This document shows, piece after piece, positions 46,767-57,468 of a DNA stretch of 64,000 nucleotides; the first letter of the stretch is position 1, and the number at the start of each line of letters is the position of its first letter. The translations under genes were made by a program, and so were the position numbers. Origin of the DNA: Symmachiella dynata (GTDB taxonomy: Bacteria > Planctomycetota > Planctomycetia > Planctomycetales > Planctomycetaceae); contig NZ_CP036276.1 of the NCBI RefSeq assembly GCF_007747995.1, positions 371,001-435,000 of the forward strand. Direction: 5' to 3'. The notes under the pieces were generated by a model, which had not been told where the DNA came from, did not search any database, and was given only the letters and a program-made list of their open reading frames with translations.

Positions 46767-47801
46767 ATGCATTCGTATCGCTTGGTTGTTGGCCTGATGG
46801 CCGTAGCTGGATTTGCTTTGGGAGGCGTCTTCATCACCGGATGTGCTCAGGCGGAAGATAATCCCCCGAAACCCCCTAAGAAAAGTTTCGTACCGCTATA
46901 CAACGGCAAAGACTTGTCCGGGTGGGAAGTGCTGGACGGAAACATCGAGGCCTGGAAGGCCGATGGCGAATTGCTGAGTTGCGTTGGTGAGGGCGGCGGA
47001 TGGCTTCGCACCGAAGAAATGTACAGCGACTATGTTTTGAAGCTCGAGTTTCGCGTTCCGCCCAACGGCAATAGTGGGGTCGGCCTGCGGTTTCCTGATG
47101 AGGGGAATCCTGCCTTTGCCGGGATGGAAATTCAAATTCTCGATGACGAGGGCGACGAGTACACGGAACTCAAAGATTCGCAGTACAGCGGTAGTATCTA
47201 CTCCGAAGTCGCCGCCAAACGGGGCGCTCTCAAACCGCCCGGTGAATTCAACAGCTACGAGATCACCTGCAAAGGACCGTTTATCAAAGTGGTGCTCAAC
47301 GGAAAAACGATCACCGAAGCGAACATCGATGAATACGACAAAGCGTCGGGCGACTACAAGCCGCTCCGCGATCGGCCGCGGATTGGTTATATCGGCTTGC
47401 AAAATCACGGCTCGCGGGTCGATTTTCGCAACATCGAAATCAAGGATTTGACGAATTCGATTACCGATCCCGATACGAAAGTGGAAATGGCGTATGTCGA
47501 CATTGTCGAAGGCGAAGGGGATGCGGTCGGAGAGGGAGATGCTCCCACGATTCATTGCACCGGACGCTTGCTCAATGGCGAAAAGTTTTACAGCAGCCAC
47601 GACGGTGCAGGACAACCGTTGGCGTTGCCTTTGACTGGTTATATCCCCGGTTGGCAATTGGGCATTCCGGGAATGAAGGCGGGCGGACGACGCAAGTTGA
47701 TCATTCCCTATCAATTGGCGTACGGATTGCGAGGATTTCCGCCGTCGATTCCTCCCAAGGCCATGTTGGTCTTCGATGTAGAGGTCGTCAAAGTCAAATA
47801 A
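46767..47801 (+). CDS. DUF1080-FKBP fusion lipoprotein
   Basis: 344 residues. An N-terminal signal with lipobox FITGC gives a lipidated Cys26. Residues about 38-235 are a DUF1080 (3-keto-disaccharide hydrolase-like, LamG-fold) domain: FVPLYNGKDLSGWEVLDGN ... GMEIQILDDEGDEY ... GYIGLQNHGSRVDFRNIEIK. Residues about 255-344 are an FKBP-type peptidyl-prolyl isomerase domain: GDAPTIHCTGRLLNGEKF, YIPGWQLGIPGMKAGG, LAYGLRGFPPSIPPKAMLVF. Two active-site positions differ from classical FKBP (HYTG is HCTG; FDSS is FYSS), so isomerase activity may be weak. The link joins an enzyme domain to a folding module on one envelope anchor. Ribosome site AAGGG 8 bases upstream. Confidence 0.88.
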   Translation: MHSYRLVVGLMAVAGFALGGVFITGCAQAEDNPPKPPKKSFVPLYNGKDLSGWEVLDGNIEAWKADGELLSCVGEGGGWLRTEEMYSDYVLKLEFRVPPNGNSGVGLRFPDEGNPAFAGMEIQILDDEGDEYTELKDSQYSGSIYSEVAAKRGALKPPGEFNSYEITCKGPFIKVVLNGKTITEANIDEYDKASGDYKPLRDRPRIGYIGLQNHGSRVDFRNIEIKDLTNSITDPDTKVEMAYVDIVEGEGDAVGEGDAPTIHCTGRLLNGEKFYSSHDGAGQPLALPLTGYIPGWQLGIPGMKAGGRRKLIIPYQLAYGLRGFPPSIPPKAMLVFDVEVVKVK

Positions 47802-47874
47802 TTTCGAGCGGCCCAAGAATTCCGATGGCACAGCCGGCGGCCGAGTCTGTTTTCCTTAAGATGAGAATGTAGTC

Positions 47875-49461
47875 ATGAGTGTTTCCAACGAAAATGCCCC
47901 GGAAGTCAATGTTGACGTTCCCTGTCCGAGCTGCGGAGAAATGTCCCGCAAGGGTTCGGTCCGTTGCCGAGAGTGCGGCGCGTTTTTAGACCCGAATACC
48001 GAGCGATTAGCCCAAGAGGGTATGGGTAAAGAAGACGTCAATTTGGCCGATTTTGATTTGGCGGATGAGGTGGAGGAAGGGGACGACTTTGAAGTCGCTC
48101 CCGGCGTCACAACCTTCGAAGCGACCGAAAGCACATTCGACCTCCGCAGTAATTCCCCCAGCAGCACCGTGGACGAAGATTATTCGCTCACCGATGATCC
48201 GTTGGCCGAAGAAGGAGAGGTAGGGGCTGAGGCTGCGGCAGGACCTGCTGGAGATTCTGGAGATGCAGGGGAGAGTGCAGAAGGGACCGATGCAAAAGCC
48301 GATCCACTCCCGCCTGGGGGATCGTCGGGAGATGCCTTACTAGATGGCGCGATGGTCGAAGAGTTGGAGGCCTTACGTCGCAGCATGGGCCGCGTGGTCA
48401 AAGTGAACGAATTGGTTCCAGGGCAGGGGGTGGTCGTCTATTGCCCCAGTGGGCACCGAATTCATGTTGCCGACAAGTTTCGCGGACGAACCGGTCGTTG
48501 CCCGCAATGCCGCGCACCGTTTCTGGTTCCCGGAACCCCTCCCGCCGGTGCACTGGACGACACCGAAGATGATGACGGTTACGAGCTCCTGGAGGATTCG
48601 GCAGAACGGATTATTTTCGAAAGCGATAAATACGGTCGCTTCACAACATGGATGCCCAATGTCCGTCTGCACCGCGTGAATATTTCGAAGTTGCGACTCA
48701 AGGCGGGCAGCTTGGCCGACGAATCAGAACTCGTCGACATCGGGTTCTCGGACGACGCAATGCTGTTGGTGACTGTCTTTAAAGGCAAGGGGGGTATGAC
48801 CAACAAGGCCGCCCTGCGCAAAAAACCGGCAATCCGCGAGAAGGTCCGTGATGCTTTGGTCGAGGCGGCCAAGCGACCCGATCCGGGCGAACTCCCCGCA
48901 CCGTATTCGCAATATATCAGTAAGGGAGACTTCGAAAAAATTTGGATCGCCCAGCCGGCACTTCCGCTGGGGGAATCGCTATTCGCCGATCTGAATCTGT
49001 TCGGCGACGGCGTGATTGGCATCCGTCTGCCGGGCGTCGAAGGGAGCGACGAACGGCTGTACATCACCCCCACACTTTCACAGTACCGCCGCTTGGTTCT
49101 GATCTTGGCCGAGAAATTCCAAGTGGTGCTTGCATCCGAACCACACGGTATCCCGTTGATGGACCAATCCGTTGACAAAAATTGCACTGTGAACGGCAAG
49201 GATTTGAAGATCCTGCAGCACGTCGAGTTTTATAAAACCGATCCCAATATCGAATTGGAACTGATCGGTCGAGAATGCGTCGCCTGCGGCATCGTGATCA
49301 GTGAGTCAGCACGCCGCATGGAGAAACTGGGTGGCAAAACCGGTTCGGGAATTGCCAAGGTCAAGTGTCCCGCGTGTGAACAAAAACTGGGCGACAAACC
49401 GGTCTACCGTATTAAACCGGCCGATCCAACCGGCCTCGAAGCTGAAGAGCCCGAGTCCTAA
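47875..49461 (+). CDS. Three-zinc-ribbon hypothetical protein
   Basis: 528 residues, soluble, acidic between about 50 and 170. First ribbon CPSCGEMSRKGSVRCRECG (residues about 17-35); second, YCPSGHRIHVADKFRGRTGR followed by CPQC; third CVACGIVISES ... VKCPACEQKL near the C-terminus. Between the second and third lies an alpha/beta region (ERIIFESDKYGRFTTWMPNV and on, ISKGDFEKIWIAQPALPLGES). The family looks planctomycete-specific to me. Function unknown. It follows the DUF1080-FKBP gene by 73 bases on the same strand and is closed by a strong terminator, so they may form a transcription unit. Confidence 0.72.
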   Translation: MSVSNENAPEVNVDVPCPSCGEMSRKGSVRCRECGAFLDPNTERLAQEGMGKEDVNLADFDLADEVEEGDDFEVAPGVTTFEATESTFDLRSNSPSSTVDEDYSLTDDPLAEEGEVGAEAAAGPAGDSGDAGESAEGTDAKADPLPPGGSSGDALLDGAMVEELEALRRSMGRVVKVNELVPGQGVVVYCPSGHRIHVADKFRGRTGRCPQCRAPFLVPGTPPAGALDDTEDDDGYELLEDSAERIIFESDKYGRFTTWMPNVRLHRVNISKLRLKAGSLADESELVDIGFSDDAMLLVTVFKGKGGMTNKAALRKKPAIREKVRDALVEAAKRPDPGELPAPYSQYISKGDFEKIWIAQPALPLGESLFADLNLFGDGVIGIRLPGVEGSDERLYITPTLSQYRRLVLILAEKFQVVLASEPHGIPLMDQSVDKNCTVNGKDLKILQHVEFYKTDPNIELELIGRECVACGIVISESARRMEKLGGKTGSGIAKVKCPACEQKLGDKPVYRIKPADPTGLEAEEPES

Positions 49462-49492
49462 TCGAGACTGAACGATTTCAGCAACAAACACT

Positions 49493-49526
49493 CGCGGTCG
49501 CCATTCCGGCAACCGCGATTTTTTTT
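49493..49526 (+). terminator. Rho-independent terminator
   Basis: CGCGGT (49493-49498) pairs with ACCGCG (49512-49517), extended inwards by GCC/GGC, and eight Ts follow at 49519-49526. It ends the zinc-ribbon gene's transcript and insulates the blaI promoter that begins 19 bases later. Confidence 0.88.
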
Positions 49527-49544
49527 ATGCTATGAAACCCGCGA

Positions 49545-49610
49545 TTGACACCTCAGACTATAAGTCTTACACTCGCCTCAGACTTGATGTCTGACAAACG
49601 GTCTGACTCA
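49545..49610 (+). promoter_or_regulatory. Sigma-70-type promoter with two overlapping BlaI-type operators
   Basis: TTGACA at 49545-49550 (-35) is a perfect consensus. A 17-base spacer leads to TACACT at 49568-49573 (-10). AGACTATAAGTCT at 49555-49567 is a perfect inverted repeat (AGACT N3 AGTCT) lying in the spacer. CAGACTTGATGTCTG at 49579-49593 is a second one with N5, centres 25 bases apart. A further GTCTG half-site follows at 49601. Such sites overlap the promoter and start of transcription, as in BlaI/MecI-type repression. Binding is inference from layout. Confidence 0.78.
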
Positions 49611-49626
49611 TGGAGGAAACCAACCG

Positions 49627-50004
49627 ATGCCTATCCAGCGACGCCATGTCGCCGATGCTGAACTCGCCGTGCTGGAAGTCCTCTGGGACCATAGCCCGCG
49701 GACAATTCGTCAATTGACCGATATTCTCTACCCCGGCGGAACCACGTCCGAATACGCCACCGTGCAAAAATTGTTGCAGCGGTTGGAAGACAAAGGCTGC
49801 GTCAGTCGCGATCGCAGCCAATCCGCCCACCAATTCTCACCCAGCATTGCTCGCGACGATCTGATCGGCGAACAACTGGAGCAGGTCGCGCAAAAACTGT
49901 GCGACGGATCTTTGACGCCGCTGCTGATGCACCTCACCAGCAACGTGCGGCTGAAAAAACGCGAACGCGAGTTGCTCAAAAAAATGATTGACGAAGCCAA
50001 GTAG
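49627..50004 (+). CDS. BlaI/MecI/CopY-family repressor
   Basis: 125 residues with a winged-helix start (DAELAVLEVLWDHSPRTIRQLTDILY and YATVQKLLQRLEDKGCVSRD), then a C-terminal dimer helix. Members bind operator palindromes and are cleaved or released when a BlaR1-type sensor detects its signal. GGAGG lies 10 bases before the ATG. It is the first gene of a two-gene operon with the M56 protein, 38 bases ahead, and is probably self-repressed through the two palindromes upstream. The ligand is unknown: no beta-lactamase or resistance gene is beside it. Confidence 0.93.
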   Translation: MPIQRRHVADAELAVLEVLWDHSPRTIRQLTDILYPGGTTSEYATVQKLLQRLEDKGCVSRDRSQSAHQFSPSIARDDLIGEQLEQVAQKLCDGSLTPLLMHLTSNVRLKKRERELLKKMIDEAK

Positions 50005-50042
50005 CACGATCCGCAAGCGCCTTTGATGGATGGAGACAACCC

Positions 50043-52196
50043 ATGCTGCAAACCTTGTTCGAAATCGTGCTCGCCAACGCCGTTTTGGCGACTGTGCTGG
50101 CAATCGGCGTCGCCTTGTTCGCGCGGCTGTGCCGTCGTCCGGCGATTGCGCATGGGCTGTGGTTGTTGGTGTTTTTGAAATTGATCACGCCGCCGCTTGT
50201 GACGGTACCCCTCGAAATCCTACCGGCTCCTCCGGTCATCAGTACCTCTTCGGCTGTTATCCACGCGCCGGTGGAAACCACGGTCGCCGTGCAAGAAGCG
50301 CCTATTCCCACGGCAATCGTTGCAACAAACGCTGCACCACAACTTACCGCAGCCCCGCAGCCAGCAGGTTTTCCATGGCGCAATTATCTGGTCGAGGGAA
50401 TTGTCGGCCTCTGGATCGCCGGGGCGTGCGGCTGGTTGTTGTTATTGGGCATACGGGCCTGGCGCTTCCATCGGATGGCTCGCCGGACCGCGCTCGCGCC
50501 AGCGGCATTGCAACAACAAGTACGTCGGTTATCAACTGCGTTCGGCGTGCAGGCGGTGCCGGAGGTCCGCATGATTCACGCGCAGGTCTCGCCGCTGTTA
50601 TGGCGGATCGGTGGTCGTCCGGTGATCCTTTTGCCGGCTGAACTACTCACACAATTAACGCCCGCCCAGATCGACGGTATTCTCGCGCACGAACTGGCTC
50701 ACTTACAGCGCCGCGATCATTGGACACGGCGGTTGGTGCTCTGTGTGACCGCTCTGTATTGGTGGCATCCGGTGCTCTGGTGGAGCCGGCGGGGCTTGGA
50801 GCAAGCGGCGGAGCAATGTTGCGACGCCGCCGTGGTCGCCCGCTTTCCCGACCACAGCCGCGACTATGCCGCGGCGCTATTACAAACGATCGACTTTCTA
50901 ACAGGCGCTCGCCCACGGTTGCCAGCGTCGGCAACCACATTCGGGCAAGGCCGTTCACTGAAACGGAGATTTGCAATGATTCTGGACAAAGGAGTGTCCC
51001 CACGGTTGTCGTGGAAAATGCGCGGCGTGTTGGCTGCCGTTGGTTTGACGGTGTTGGTGGTTTCGCCGTGGGTGGTGGCGGAGGAGAAGGCGACGCTGGA
51101 AAAACCGCACCCTGAACCAAGAGCCGCTGTCGGTGCTTCGGAAGCGGAATTTGAACGAATTTACGCAGGTGGGAACGATGTAAAAACGGATTCTAAAACA
51201 TTAAATCAATCCGTCTACATGGTTGCCTGTCGCATGTTGGTCCAAGATGAATCCGGCAGGGAGCATGTGATCTTTTCACCGCGGATTATTCTCGCCGAGA
51301 ATCAAGAAGGGACGATCGCGGTCGGCCCCATCCCTGGACGCACTCCTAAGTCCGATCCCGAAATCTCGCAACTAATCACAATGGGCCGCGCCATGCGGCA
51401 CGTGAAGGTGCAACAACTCGATGGCGATTTTGTTGCGTTCTTCGCCCGCATCGACGACAAACCCGAAATGAACAAGGGGCTCCTTCCTGATGATGACGGA
51501 GTGGTCACACGGGAATTCACGCATGTCTATACCAAGTCACTCAATGTTGTTGAGAAGGTCCGACTCGGCAAGACGTTTTCTGTTCCGTTTTACGATACGG
51601 ACGACGACAAAAAATCAAAACGCTGTCTCGAATTCACCGTCACACGCATCGAAAAAGCGAAACCCAAATCGCCCGAACCCTCCGTATGGGGTTTCACGAT
51701 ACCGGACGATGCCTCACCGCTCGGACAGGAAATCCGCTCTGCTCTCAGCGTAGTGCTCAAAAAGAAAAAGAGCGTTCCCGCATTCATGGCAACGACAGCC
51801 ATCAAAAACCTGCGAGTCACCGTCGAACAGGTCGTTGACGAACTGGGTGACGCTAAAAACTATCCATTGGTCGGCCCGGCGCGACTGCGTAAACAGCAAA
51901 TCGAGTGTACGGCATTTTTCGACATCGAACGGCAATCAAACTGGCCGGTGCCTTTTACGAACGTTGAGAACTGCAAGGAAGTTTTCTATCTCAACTGGGA
52001 TCAATTGTTTCGGGTTATTGAAAATCCGAGCGACAAAAATTCGCCCGCGAAATCCATCGGCGATGAAACGTCAAGCACAGATGCTGACGCCGGAACGAAA
52101 ACGCCTGACTCAACAATTCTTCGAGGGGCAGGTGTGGTGAGCGACTCGGGTCTCGTCGGTGAGGTCATTTTCGATGAGCGAGTAAAGACGCCGTAG
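50043..52196 (+). CDS. M56/BlaR1-like membrane metallopeptidase with long periplasmic tail
   Basis: 717 residues. N-terminal transmembrane helices (VLANAVLATVLAIGVALFARL, AHGLWLLVFLKLITPPLVTV), a cytoplasmic M56 zinc peptidase with HELAHLQRRDHW, and a further helix (MRGVLAAVGLTVLVVSPWVV). The C-terminal part, about 370 residues beyond residue 350, is hydrophilic and not a penicillin-binding sensor domain as far as I can tell (ACRMLVQDESGREHVIFSPRI and on). The usual role is to sense an external signal and cleave the partner repressor BlaI. ATG 50043 has GGAG 7 bases upstream. The signal here is unknown. Confidence 0.88.
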   Translation: MLQTLFEIVLANAVLATVLAIGVALFARLCRRPAIAHGLWLLVFLKLITPPLVTVPLEILPAPPVISTSSAVIHAPVETTVAVQEAPIPTAIVATNAAPQLTAAPQPAGFPWRNYLVEGIVGLWIAGACGWLLLLGIRAWRFHRMARRTALAPAALQQQVRRLSTAFGVQAVPEVRMIHAQVSPLLWRIGGRPVILLPAELLTQLTPAQIDGILAHELAHLQRRDHWTRRLVLCVTALYWWHPVLWWSRRGLEQAAEQCCDAAVVARFPDHSRDYAAALLQTIDFLTGARPRLPASATTFGQGRSLKRRFAMILDKGVSPRLSWKMRGVLAAVGLTVLVVSPWVVAEEKATLEKPHPEPRAAVGASEAEFERIYAGGNDVKTDSKTLNQSVYMVACRMLVQDESGREHVIFSPRIILAENQEGTIAVGPIPGRTPKSDPEISQLITMGRAMRHVKVQQLDGDFVAFFARIDDKPEMNKGLLPDDDGVVTREFTHVYTKSLNVVEKVRLGKTFSVPFYDTDDDKKSKRCLEFTVTRIEKAKPKSPEPSVWGFTIPDDASPLGQEIRSALSVVLKKKKSVPAFMATTAIKNLRVTVEQVVDELGDAKNYPLVGPARLRKQQIECTAFFDIERQSNWPVPFTNVENCKEVFYLNWDQLFRVIENPSDKNSPAKSIGDETSSTDADAGTKTPDSTILRGAGVVSDSGLVGEVIFDERVKTP

Positions 52197-52220
52197 GCTT
52201 TTTTCCGCATCAAAATTTTG

Positions 52221-52258
52221 CCGGCCCGTGCCCCGAATTGGGGTTGCGGGCTGTTTTT
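52221..52258 (+). terminator. Rho-independent-like terminator after the M56 gene
   Basis: GCCCG...CCCC (52224-52234) pairs with GGGG...CGGGC (52240-52251) around GAATT, with a small internal loop, and is followed by TTTTT (52253-52257). It lies 28 bases beyond the stop codon. Confidence 0.78.
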
Positions 52259-52740
52259 CGTGGCATATGATTTGGATCGCGCTCCGCAACAGATTCGGGC
52301 TGGAAACCGCACCGCGTGGACCAGTCACTTTTGGTCAACAGCCGGTCTTTCAAGTGGGGGACTGCAACATCTCAAACCCAATTGCCAGTTTCGTTTCAGG
52401 CCGGTCGCGGCTTTCGGGTAATTTGGCCGGATCGGCTGATATTCGCCGGTTGGTGAAGCTAATCCCGTTGTGCCCGGCTTGTGATTTGGAGAATTTCATC
52501 AAGGCTTTGACAATTAAAGAGTTGCGCCACTGCCAATCACCGTAACTGGGTCACGATTTTCTTGACGATCGCCATCCAGCAGGTAGACTTCCCTCAGACG
52601 AGAGAACGTCTCAACGGCTTCGCGGAGGCGAAAACACGGACGGGCCATCTGCAGCGTCGAATCCTTGGATTTGACACCAAGAATTATCACTATTTCATTT
52701 GTCCCAGCCGCATAATACGTCGCTACCGCAGGAGTCGTTG
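52259..52740. other. Gap upstream of dnaG
   Basis: 482 bases. A TTGACA at 52671-52676 could be a -35, but no good -10 lies at the right distance. In-frame codons upstream of the dnaG start (TTG at 52699) look non-coding. No repeat or RNA gene recognised. Confidence 0.4.
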
Positions 52741-54630
52741 GTGCCCCGCCAGTCTTCCGAAGAATTCAAAGAACTTGTCCGTTCCCGCACGGACATCGTC
52801 AGCCTGATCGGTGAAGGCGTTTCGCTTGAGTCGCGTCGCGGCGGGCATGAGTTCGTGGGGTTGTGTCCGTTTCATGACGATCGTAATCCTTCGCTGCGCG
52901 TCTATCCGGAGCGGCAATCGTTTAAGTGTTGGTCCTGTAATACAGGCGGCGATTGCTTTGAATTTGTGATGCAAAGCGAACGGGTCGAATTTCGCGAAGC
53001 CATTGAGCTGTTGGCCACCCGGGCCAATATCGAAATGCCTCGCACACATCAACGCGGCAGCCAGAGTCAAGACGGAACCAGCAAGAGTCAATTGTTTGAA
53101 GTGGTTGCTTGGGCTGAGCAACAATTTCATGAATGTCTGTTGAATAGCCCACAGGCGGCGACAGCGCGTGATTATTTGAATTCGCGCGGTTTCACTGCCG
53201 ATGTCATCGCCGCTTATCGCTTGGGTTATCATCCCAACGATTGGGAATGGTTGATTCAGCGAGCACGGGGCAAGTTTGGCTTAGATGTTTTGACGGCTGC
53301 CAAGCTGGCCGCCCAACGGGATGGCGGACGCGGTTATTATGATTATTTCGTAGATCGGGTGATGTTTCCGATTCGCGACATGCAACGTCGCCCTGTTGCA
53401 TTTGGAGGACGTATCCTTCCGGGAGAGACGCGTGAAAACGCTCCAAAATATTTTAATAGTTTAGAGAGCATTATCTTCACTAAAAGCCGTCTGCTCTACG
53501 GTTTCGATCATGCTCGCGACGCGATTCGCAAGACCGACACGGTGGTTGTCGTGGAAGGGTACACGGATTGCATTACGACACATCAGCACGGCCAGATGAA
53601 CGTTGTCGGCACATTGGGAACGGCCCTGACCGAAACACACGTGACCAACCTAAAGCGTTTTGCCCGCAAAGTGGTCTTGGTCTACGACGGTGACGATGCC
53701 GGCCAAAACGCGGCGGAACGGGCTTTGACGAAGTTTTTGGCCCAAGAGGTGGATCTGAGAATCATGACATTGCCCGCCGGCATGGATCCGGCGGACTTTT
53801 TGGCCACCCACGGAGCGGCCGCTTTTGCGAAAGACATCGAACAAGCCCCGGAGGCTTGGCAGCATAAATTCAGAAGAGCAGTGGCTCGTTATGGCGTAGA
53901 CTCAATTGATGCCAAGGATCGCGTGTTAGACGAAATGCTGGAGGTCCTGGCAACGGTGCCGCACACCGGTGGTGCGGATGCGGGAAAATGGCGGAATCGT
54001 GAGGATTTGATTTTAGGGTCGCTGGTCCAACGGTTGGGGCTGAAGGAACATGCGGTCAGACAACGTCTGAGCGATATTCGCCGACGGGCCGCTGACCGGC
54101 AACGAAACCACGACGGTCCGGAGGCCATGCAGCACGACGGACCAGCATATGATTCTGTTTCACTGCCGCGGAAATCACTCTCCCGCCGTGACGTATACTT
54201 GGAACAAGAATTATTGCAGATTGTCTTGGCCCACCCTGCTGTGGTCGGACGCTTACGGGAAGACTTTGCTTGCGAGGAATTACAGGACCCGCAATTACGA
54301 AAACTTTTGGCCTGTTGTTATGGACTTATGGATGCGGGAGAGGAATTGACCTTTCTCCGTGTGATGGCTGAGTTGGAGGACTCCGCCTTGAAAGGAATCG
54401 CTGTCTCATTGGATGAGGAAGCCCGCCGAAAAGGAATCGGCGCGGATCTGCTGGAACAAACTTTGGCCTGCCTGCGCGAGCGTCACACGACCGACGCGGT
54501 GGAGATGTCCGGCCAAATACGCGAGCAGGTCCAACAGTCGGGTGGCGGACTAAATGATGAAACAGCGGCGATGTTACGCCGGCTTTCTGAATACAACAAG
54601 AAACGCGCAGTCAAGAACAAGTTGGCTTGA
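52741..54630 (+). CDS. dnaG: DNA primase
   Basis: 629 residues. Makes RNA primers at the replication fork. An N-terminal CHC2-type zinc motif ([11 protein letters not shown] ... [15 protein letters not shown]) is followed by the Toprim catalytic core: [21 protein letters not shown] and [16 protein letters not shown]. The C-terminal part is the helicase-binding domain, divergent as usual. Start GTG at 52741 is chosen because GGAG sits 6 bases upstream and the N-terminus [22 protein letters not shown] matches DnaG; TTG starts at 52738 and 52699 are in frame. rpoD follows 19 bases after the stop, so the classic primase-sigma pair is kept. Confidence 0.96.
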   Translation: MPRQSSEEFKELVRSRTDIVSLIGEGVSLESRRGGHEFVGLCPFHDDRNPSLRVYPERQSFKCWSCNTGGDCFEFVMQSERVEFREAIELLATRANIEMPRTHQRGSQSQDGTSKSQLFEVVAWAEQQFHECLLNSPQAATARDYLNSRGFTADVIAAYRLGYHPNDWEWLIQRARGKFGLDVLTAAKLAAQRDGGRGYYDYFVDRVMFPIRDMQRRPVAFGGRILPGETRENAPKYFNSLESIIFTKSRLLYGFDHARDAIRKTDTVVVVEGYTDCITTHQHGQMNVVGTLGTALTETHVTNLKRFARKVVLVYDGDDAGQNAAERALTKFLAQEVDLRIMTLPAGMDPADFLATHGAAAFAKDIEQAPEAWQHKFRRAVARYGVDSIDAKDRVLDEMLEVLATVPHTGGADAGKWRNREDLILGSLVQRLGLKEHAVRQRLSDIRRRAADRQRNHDGPEAMQHDGPAYDSVSLPRKSLSRRDVYLEQELLQIVLAHPAVVGRLREDFACEELQDPQLRKLLACCYGLMDAGEELTFLRVMAELEDSALKGIAVSLDEEARRKGIGADLLEQTLACLRERHTTDAVEMSGQIREQVQQSGGGLNDETAAMLRRLSEYNKKRAVKNKLA

Positions 54631-54649
54631 ATATCGCGGAGGACTCTCT

Positions 54650-56296
<1,647 letters not shown>

Positions 56297-56305
56297 ACGG
56301 TTCAG

Positions 56306-56334
56306 GGCCGGTCAATTTTGACCGGCCTTTTTTT
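56306..56334 (+). terminator. Strong rho-independent terminator of rpoD
   Basis: GGCCGGTCAA (56306-56315) pairs perfectly with TTGACCGGCC (56318-56327) over a two-base TT turn, then seven Ts at 56328-56334. It ends the dnaG-rpoD transcript 9 bases after the stop codon. Confidence 0.95.
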
Positions 56335-56401
56335 GTGACGTGCTGAACAGGACCAGTTCCGCTATTATGTGGGGGAAGTCGTTTCCCGGAGAACCCTGGG
56401 C

Positions 56402-56447
56402 TCCTGTGGGGCAAAATTCCTGTGGGGCAAACCTGCACCGGGGCAAA
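56402..56447. repeat. Short direct repeats of TCCTGTGGGGCAAA
   Basis: TCCTGTGGGGCAAA occurs at 56402-56415 and 56418-56431 (16-base period), and a diverged third copy (CACCGGGGCAAA) at 56436-56447. In the 281-base gap after the rpoD terminator, before the zinc-ribbon gene. Confidence 0.6.
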
Positions 56448-56577
56448 AACGATCGACCCGTTTTGCAACAACTTGTTGTGCATTAGCCATCCGTGATTTT
56501 TAGCTTCTCATACAAGCATCACTCATGGCTGAAAATTCAATCCCAGCCGCGACGTTCAACGTCGGAGACCGATTACG

Positions 56578-57285
56578 ATGGCAGCGACCACCCATAGTTT
56601 GAGCGAGTTACACCAATTGCATTTGAAGTTGGAGAACGCACAAAGCCAGTTGGATCGGGGGCCCAAGCAGATCCAGGCCCGCCAACGGTTCGTGGAGACA
56701 AAAAAAGAAGAAGCTGCGGAGGTGCATGCGAAGTTTCAGAAACTGAAAATGGACGCGGACTCCCGCAGTTTACAACTGAAGACCAACGAAGCCCGCATTG
56801 AAAGCTTGCGCGGCAAACTCAACGCGGCGGCTTCCAACAAAGAATTCAACATCATCAAGGAACAAATCGAAGCGGATGAAGTTGCCAACAGCGTGTTGGA
56901 AGACGAAATCCTGGAAGCCTTGGAGAAAGTCGATTCCACTTCAACCGAAGTGGGGCAAGCCGAACAGGCGGTCAAGGACGCCGAAGCGGAAACCGCCCGG
57001 ATTAGCCAGCAAGTCACCGAATCCAAAGCAGGGTTAGAAGCGGAATGCGAACGACTTCAAGCTGCCATCAAAGTTGCTGAAACCAGTATTCCCCCGAAAG
57101 TGGGAGAACAATATCGCCGCTTGGTGCAGGCGCACGGCGCCAGTGCGATGGCGGCCGTCACCGATTCGGTCTGCAGCAATTGCTTTGTCGGGATCACGGC
57201 CCAAATGTTGGTCCAGCTCAATACCCACCAGGTGATCTTTTGCAAAACCTGCGGCCGGATGCTGTACATCGACGATTCGGCATGA
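56578..57285 (+). CDS. Coiled-coil protein with C4 zinc ribbon (CT398-like)
   Basis: 235 residues. The first 170 residues are a long coiled coil (LHLKLENAQSQLDRGPKQIQ through ERLQAAIKVAE). The C-terminal 45 form a C4 zinc ribbon: CSNCFVGITAQ ... VIFCKTCGRMLYID. Members of this widespread family (PF02591-type) lack a settled function; a structure from Chlamydia (CT398) showed coiled-coil plus zinc ribbon and links to RpoN and secretion were suggested there. ATG 56578 with GGAG 11 bases upstream. No partner is recognisable nearby. Confidence 0.9.
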   Translation: MAATTHSLSELHQLHLKLENAQSQLDRGPKQIQARQRFVETKKEEAAEVHAKFQKLKMDADSRSLQLKTNEARIESLRGKLNAAASNKEFNIIKEQIEADEVANSVLEDEILEALEKVDSTSTEVGQAEQAVKDAEAETARISQQVTESKAGLEAECERLQAAIKVAETSIPPKVGEQYRRLVQAHGASAMAAVTDSVCSNCFVGITAQMLVQLNTHQVIFCKTCGRMLYIDDSA

Positions 57286-57468
57286 TTTTTCTCGCGGATT
57301 CTCACAGCATCGCCACATAGGGTGGGTTGGGGGGACGGGGAATCGGAGTGGCCGCCGCGGTGAAAATCGCCTTCCGAAGGATCCGCAATCAGCATAGAAT
57401 GGCTGTCTAGGAGGGTTTTGTGTCGTTGACTCCCCTCGTCGTGCCGCTTCTATCTCAATAGGCTGGTT

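Noticed and set aside
56335..56577. Possible RNase P RNA or other structured RNA after rpoD
   Set aside because: I could not find the conserved RNase P core motifs; only short direct repeats are visible.
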